A DNA stretch of 6,005 bases, from NCBI GenBank assembly GCA_943323725.2, contig CALPIW020000102.1, positions 1 through 6,005 on the forward strand, in the 5' to 3' direction. Within the stretch, counting starts at the first letter, position 1; each line of letters opens with the position of its first letter. The translations under genes were made by a program, and so were the position numbers. Below the pieces are notes generated by a model, which was given only the letters and a program-made list of their open reading frames with translations, was not told where the DNA came from and did not search any database. Positions 1 to 6,005 of this stretch are shown piece after piece. Origin of the DNA: Polynucleobacter meluiroseus. Its GTDB lineage: Bacteria > Verrucomicrobiota > Verrucomicrobiia > Opitutales > UBA953.

Positions 1-29
1 CCACCCCGCCCTGTCCCACCCCTTTGACG

Positions 30-3000
30 ATGTCTTTCCGGCAACTAATCGCCCCGCTTTTCCTGGCCGCTTCGGTCGGAGCCGCGGAGCCGTCCCTCGC
101 GCCCACGGCCACCCAATTGGAGTTTTTCGAAAAGGAAGTCCGCCCGGTCCTCGCCGACCATTGCTACAAGTGCCACGGAGAGAAGAAACAGAAGTCCGGA
201 CTTCGCTTGGATTCGCGTGAGTACGTACTCAAGGGCGGCGAACTCGGCCCGGTCGTCGTACCCGGAAACCCTGAAACCAGCCGACTGATCCTTTCGATCA
301 ACCACGTCAAAGCCACGGATGTCTACGCCATGCCGGGCGAAGACGATAAACTTCCGCCTAAGGCGATCGCCGCGCTCACGGAGTGGGTGCGTCAAGGCTT
401 GCCTTGGCCGGCCGAAGCCAAGCCCAACGGCCTCGACCCGCGCAAGCACTGGGCCTTCCAGCCGGTCGTCGCTCCGACTCCGCCCGTCGTCACTTCGACC
501 GACGTCGCCCAGATCAGCCAGCCTCTCGATCGCTTCGTCCTGGCCAAGCTCAAGGAAGCCGGGCTCGGCTTCAATCCGCAGGCCGGTCGCGAAGTCATCA
601 TCCGTCGCCTGACGCTCGCGCTTGCCGGTTACCAGCCGACGGCCGCCGAGATCGCCGCCTTCGTCGCCGACCGTGATCCGCAGGCCACCGAGAAACTTGT
701 CGACCGTCTCCTCGGCTCGCCGGCTTTCGGCGAACGCTGGGGCCGTCACTGGCTCGACGTCGCCCGCTATGCCGACACGAAGGGCTACGTCTTCCAGGAA
801 GAACGCCGCTATCCGTATGCCTATACCTATCGCGACTGGGTCGTGAAGGCCTTCAACGACGACCTGCCCTACGACCAGTTCCTCCGCCTGCAGATCGCCG
901 CCGACCAGATCGTCAAGGATCCGGAGAACAACCGCGACCTCGCCGCGCTGGGTTTCCTGACGCTCGGACGTCGCTTCCTCAACAGCACCCCGGACATCAT
1001 CGACGATCGTATCGATGTCGTCATGCGCGGCACTCAGGGCCTGACGATGGCCTGCGCGCGTTGTCACGACCACAAGTTCGACCCGCTGCCGACGACGGAG
1101 TATTATTCCCTCTACGCCATCTTCAACTCCAGCGAAGAACCTAAGGACCTCCCGCCGCTGAAGCCGTTCACGCGCACGAAGGAGACGGAGGAATTCGATG
1201 CCGAGCTGGGCGTCCGTCAGAAGAAACTCAACGACTTCATCCAGAGCCGCTACGATCTCTCTTTCTCGCCGGAGAAGACCTTGGCCTACCTCAACCTGAC
1301 GATGGAGTCCCTCAAGGACGCCAAGCTCGATGCCAATCAGAAGGCCAAGGCGGCGAACCTCTACGCGGCCGTCCTCGGTGGCTGGAAGAACGTGCTGAGG
1401 CCGAAACTTTCGCCGACCGACCCCATCTGGGGCGCATGGGTGGGCCTGCAGGGCGTCACCGATGGCGAATTCCCGAAGCGCTTCTCAGCCCTGGTCTCCC
1501 AGCCCACCTCGTTTGCCGACCCGCTGCTCCGCGCCCGGCTGAAGGCCAAGGCGCCGACCAAGTTGGCCGAACTGACCGCGACCTACGCCGCCCTGCTCTC
1601 CGAAGCCCGCAAACCGGAGCATGCCGACCAAGCCGAATGGAAGTCATGGCGCGACCTGATCCTCCATCCCAGCGGCCCGACGGCCATGACGCCGGCTTCG
1701 TTGATCGGCACCTACAATATCGCCGACCGCAACACCCGTAACAAACTGCAGATCGATGTAGCGGGCTTCAAAGCTACGAGCCCGAAGAGCCCGCCGCACG
1801 CGATGGCGATCCAAGATAAGGCGAAAGCCGTGCAAGGCGTCGTCTTCCTCCGCGGCAGCGCCTCCCGCCCCGGCAAGAAGGTCCCGCGTCAATATCTCTC
1901 CATCCTGTCCGACGGTCCGCCCAAGGAGTTCACCCAAGGCAGCGGCCGACTCGACCTCGCCAACGCCATCGCCAGCCCGACCAATCCGCTGACCGCCCGC
2001 GTGATGGTCAACCGCGTCTGGATGCATCTCCTCGGCCAACCGCTCGTCGAAACCCCGAGCGACTTCGGCGTCCGCACCACTTCCGGCAAGAACCCCGCCC
2101 TGCTCGACCATCTCGCGAGCTCTTTCGTGAAGGATGGCTGGTCGGTGAAGAAGCTGATCCGCACGATCATCCTCTCGCGCACCTTCCTGCAGACGGCTGA
2201 TCTCCGCGCCGATGCCGTCGCGAAGGATCCCGACAACTCCTTGAACTGGCGCGCCCACCGCCGTCGCCTGGATTTCGAAGCCCTGCGTGACAGCATGCTG
2301 CGCGTGGCCGGACGTCTCGATGAAGCCAAGCTGGGCGGTCAACCCTTCGACCTGGTCAGCGCCTTCGGCACGCCGCGACGCACGCTCTACGGCCACATCG
2401 ACCGCCAGAATCTGCCGGCCTTCTTCCGGACCTTCGAGTTCGCGAACCCCGACTATCACGTACCCAAGCGTAACCAGACCACGACGCCTCAGCAGTCGCT
2501 TTGGATGCTCAACCATCCCTTCGGTCGCTCGCTCGCCGATGAACTGGCCACGAAGGTCGCGACCCAGCCGGATGACGCCGCCAAGGTCCGCGCGCTCTAT
2601 CTCGCCATCCTCGCCCGCACGCCCCGTGCCGATGAGACCGCGCTCGCCCTGGCCTACCTCCGCGAAGCCGCGCAAGCCCCGGCTCCGGCGGCTTGGACCA
2701 ACGGCTTCGGCGGCTACGACCCGAAGACGAAGACGACGGCTTTCACGGTGATGACGACCCACGTCAAAGATCGCATCTCTCCCACCGCGCAGATTCCGGA
2801 TAAGAAATACGCCTTCGTCTTCCTGACCCCCAAGGGCGGACACACGGGCAGCCTGCCGGAGACCGCCGCCATCCGCCGTTGGACGGCCGGCAGCCCGGGC
2901 AAGTACCGACTCGAAGGCTCCCTCGCGGTCCAGAGCAAGGCCAGCGACGGCGTCCGGGCTCGCATCGTCTCTTCGCGCCGCGGCCTCCTCGCCGAAGTCA

Positions 3001-3262
3001 TCGTCAAGGGCGGGAGCTCGGCCCCGGCCGAGATTGCCTCGGTGGAGCTGGCCGCAGGTGAAAGCATCGATTTCATCGCCGACCAATACCTTGGCTCCAA
3101 CAGCGACGGCTTCAGCTGGTCGCCCGTGATCAAGGACGCCCAGACCGGCGAAGTGATCAGTTCCGCCGCGGGCGAGTTCGGCCGTAAGCCGGACCGCCAA
3201 TCACCCCTGTCAACGTTCGCCCAGGTTCTCCTCCAAAGCAACGAATTCGCCTTCGCCGACTG

Positions 3263-3263
<1 letters not shown>
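30..3263 (+). CDS. Exported PSCyt1-DUF1549-DUF1553 cytochrome c-like protein with accessory C-terminal domain
   Basis: Large exported protein (1077 residues) of the planctomycete-cytochrome family, presumed periplasmic electron transfer or oxidation; its reaction is not established. Residues 1-19 look like a Sec signal peptide (LIAPLFLAASVGAA core, no lipobox Cys). A PSCyt1 domain (about 31-125) carries heme motif CYKCH at 45-49. DUF1549 (about 164-370) opens with QPLDRFVLAKL and ends with a second heme-type motif, CARCH at 342-346, followed by DHKFDPLPTTEYY. A less conserved linker (about 375-635) follows. DUF1553 (about 637-880) begins GSGRLDLANAI and includes NPLTARVMVNRVW and NQTTTPQQSLWMLN. 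Residues about 883-1057 form an extra beta-rich domain, after which the family's terminal NEFAFAD motif resumes. ATG at 30 is preferred over an in-frame TTG at 24 because it gives a normal signal peptide; neither has a Shine-Dalgarno. The stop overlaps the next start by one base. Families are confident; redox function is inferred. Confidence 0.95.
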
Positions 3264-4701
<1,438 letters not shown>

Positions 4702-4702
<1 letters not shown>

Positions 4703-5550
4703 TGAATCGCCTCGTCCGCCTGCTGGCCATCCTCGCCTTCACGGGCCTCGAGGCCGGCGAACTTCGCACGCTCCGCGACATCGCCTACAAGGATGATGTC
4801 GTTTCGCAGACGCCGTATGAGCAAGAACGCTGCAAGCTCGACCTGACCCTGCCGGCCGACGCGAAAGGTTTTCCGACCTACGTATGGTTCTACGGCGGCG
4901 GACTGAAGAACGGCGGCAAGGACCTGCGCTCGGAATACTGCGCCGAGATCCGCGCCAGCCTCGTCCGAGCGGGGGTGGCCGTGGTGACGCCCGACTATCG
5001 CCTCAGCCCGAAGGTCAAATATCCGGCCTACGTCGATGACGCCGCCGCGGCTTTCGCCTGGACGGTCAAGCATATCGCCGCTCACGGCGGCGACCCGCGC
5101 AAGGTCTTCATCGGCGGCCATTCGGCCGGCGGCTATCTCGCCCTGCTCGTGGGCATGGACCCCGAACGGCTGAAGCCGCACGGACTCACGCTCGGCTCGG
5201 TCGCCGGCATCGCCCAGGTCAGCGGCCAGGTCTTCAACCATTACACCGTCCGCGACGAACGTGGCCAAGCCCGCTATGGCATCACGTCCGACGAAGCCGC
5301 GCCGGCCTTCCATATCCGCAAGTCCCTCCCGCCCATCCTGACGATCTACGCGCAGAATGACATGCTCAGCCGCGCCGAAGAGAACATGTTCTTCGTGACG
5401 ACCCTCAAGGCGGCCGGACATACGGAGAACTACTCCCTGCGCGTCGACGACCGCGACCACGCCACGGTCGGACATAACCTTCGGAACGACGACGATCCCG
5501 CCCGCCTAGCGATCCTGAACTTCATCGCGAAGCAGTCCGCCCACCGCTGA
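4702..5550 (+). CDS. Exported alpha/beta hydrolase, carboxylesterase/acetylesterase type
   Basis: Alpha/beta hydrolase of 282 residues, likely hydrolysing a carboxylic ester (acetyl or similar) in the periplasm. A short signal peptide is visible (MNRLVRLLAILAFTGLEAG, basic n-region then hydrophobic core), followed by the mature protein from about residue 19-20. The nucleophile elbow is GGHSAGG with Ser141. Asp220 (in YAQNDML) and His253 (in DDRDHATVG) are positioned as the remaining triad residues. The oxyanion region reads WFYGGGLKNGG with Tyr64-Gly65-Gly66-Gly67, where HSL/BD-FAE-like esterases normally have HGGG. DYRLSPKVKYPAYVDD at about 99-114 matches the DYRL-P-YP-DD signature of this hydrolase group. 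An in-frame open stretch extends upstream to 4483, but ATG 4702 is chosen because it gives the signal peptide and makes a TGATG overlap with the DUF1501 stop. Fold and triad are well supported; substrate is unknown, and a peptidase or lactonase role is not excluded. Confidence 0.92.
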
Positions 5551-5647
5551 CCTTCACCTTCCTCCCGCCCTCCAGACCCATTGGCCTATGTTATCGCCTA
5601 ACCGCTAACCGCCAGCCGCAAACCGCCAACACCAGCTTTAACTCCCC
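5551..5647 (+). other. Intergenic gap before the oxidoreductase gene
   Basis: This is the only real non-coding stretch in the window. It begins with a pyrimidine-rich segment (5551-5580) and then carries the heptamer repeat array at 5599-5633. No stem-loop followed by a T run was found, so there is no sign of a Rho-independent terminator for the three-gene operon. A very weak promoter reading is possible (TTGGCC at 5581-5586, 17 bases, GCTAAC at 5604-5609; or TATGTT at 5587-5592 as a -10), but none is good enough to list as a promoter. No Shine-Dalgarno precedes ATG 5648; the bases just before it are AACTCCCC. Confidence 0.7.
5599..5633 (+). repeat. Degenerate heptamer tandem repeat (TAACCGC-like, five units)
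   Basis: Five consecutive seven-base units can be read: TAACCGC (5599-5605), TAACCGC (5606-5612), CAGCCGC (5613-5619), AAACCGC (5620-5626) and CAACACC (5627-5633). The first two are identical, the third matches 5 of 7, the fourth 6 of 7 and the last 4 of 7, so the array is clear for four units and decays at its right end. It ends 14 bases before the ATG at 5648, which places it in the likely 5' untranslated or promoter region of the oxidoreductase gene. Function is unknown; a regulatory site, a mobile short repeat or replication slippage are all possible. Confidence 0.6.
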
Positions 5648-6005
5648 ATGCTCCTCCGCCTTTCCCTCCTCTGCCTCTTCGCCCTGCGGTTAACCGCCGC
5701 GGAGACCTACGATGTCGTCGTCTACGGCGGCACTTCCGCGGGGGTCATCGCCGCCGTCCAAGCCAAGAAGATGGGGAAGTCCGTCCTCATCGTCGGACCC
5801 GACGTCCACCTCGGCGGCCTGAGCAGCGGCGGTTTGGGCTACACCGACACGGGCAATAAGGCCGTCATCGGCGGTCTGGCTCGCAATTTCTACCACCGCG
5901 TCTGGGCGGAATACCAGAAAGACTCGACCTGGGCTTGGCAGCGTCCGGAAGCCTTCGGCAACAAAGGCCAAGGCACCGTCGCGATGGACAAGGATGAGCG
6001 GACGA
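5648..6005 (+). CDS. Exported FAD-dependent oxidoreductase, N-terminal part (runs off the window)
   Basis: Only the first 119 codons are present; the frame is open to the right edge. Residues 1-18 form a Sec-type signal peptide (MLLRLSLLCLFALRLTAA), with the mature chain starting near ETYDVVVYGG. Residues 22-33 are a Rossmann FAD-binding beta-alpha-beta start, DVVVYGGTSAGV, the GGTxAG variant of GxGxxG typical of the exported FAD-dependent oxidoreductases of Pfam FAD_oxidored (PF12831). The second strand KSVLIVGPDVHLGGLSSGGLGYTDTGNK then fits this family, with the LGGLSSGG turn expected to sit near the flavin. The family usually runs several hundred residues further, so its catalytic part lies outside the window. 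ATG 5648 is chosen because it gives the signal peptide; there is no Shine-Dalgarno. The substrate is unknown. A role beside the heme protein and esterase in the same exported pathway is inferred from position and orientation. Confidence 0.9.
   Translation, partial: MLLRLSLLCLFALRLTAAETYDVVVYGGTSAGVIAAVQAKKMGKSVLIVGPDVHLGGLSSGGLGYTDTGNKAVIGGLARNFYHRVWAEYQKDSTWAWQRPEAFGNKGQGTVAMDKDERT
5686..5697. repeat. Perfect 12-base palindrome GCGGTTAACCGC
   Basis: GCGGTTAACCGC equals its own reverse complement. It holds the same heptamer, TAACCGC, on both strands (the + strand copy is 5691-5697) as the tandem array about 60 bases upstream. It lies inside the signal-peptide codons of the oxidoreductase (encoding within LRLTA) and uses a TTA leucine codon, out of keeping with the GC-rich codon use around it. 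Possible readings are a dimeric regulator site or a further copy of the intergenic repeat; chance is also possible. Confidence 0.5.

Noticed and set aside
24..29. TTG at 24 as start of the heme protein
   Set aside because: It adds only Met-Thr before the ATG at 30, which already gives a normal signal peptide; there is no ribosome site to favour it.
5551..5647. Terminator or strong promoter between the esterase and oxidoreductase genes
   Set aside because: No GC-rich hairpin with a T tract was found, and the best -35/-10 pair (TTGGCC/GCTAAC) matches too poorly to claim.

Overview
The window reads as bacterial chromosome from the Planctomycetota/Verrucomicrobiota (PVC) branch, more likely a verrucomicrobial relative. 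The reasons are gene content and style. A PSCyt1/DUF1549/DUF1553 heme protein sits directly beside a Tat-exported DUF1501 protein, a pairing hugely expanded in that group. The DNA is GC-rich with mostly G/C third codon positions, and none of the starts has a clear Shine-Dalgarno sequence. The phylum call is inference from families; there is no marker gene here.

Layout: all four genes are on the + strand. (1) 30-3263, a Sec-exported cytochrome-like protein of 1077 residues with two separate CxxCH motifs and an extra beta-rich C-terminal domain. (2) 3263-4702, a Tat-exported DUF1501 protein (alkaline phosphatase/sulfatase-like fold). (3) 4702-5550, a Sec-exported alpha/beta hydrolase of the carboxylesterase/acetylesterase type. 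(4) 5551-5647, a 97-base gap with a heptamer tandem repeat (TAACCGC-like). (5) 5648 to beyond the right edge, the N-terminus of an exported FAD-dependent oxidoreductase.

Genes 1-3 are joined by two identical one-base TGATG stop/start overlaps, so they are almost certainly one translationally coupled transcript. Gene 4 follows after a short gap and may be either read through or separately controlled. Every product carries an export signal, so the cluster describes a periplasmic or envelope set: a heme c redox protein, a partner hydrolase-fold protein, an esterase and a flavoprotein. By analogy with similar PVC clusters, this fits oxidative or hydrolytic processing of a complex organic substrate such as decorated polysaccharide. 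No substrate can be read from the sequence, and no glycoside hydrolase or sulfatase lies in this window.

No RNA gene, CRISPR array, insertion sequence, phage gene or convincing terminator was seen. The most unusual items are the heptamer repeat with a matching 12-base palindrome inside the next gene's signal peptide, the accessory domain in gene 1, and the YGGG (instead of HGGG) oxyanion motif of the esterase.
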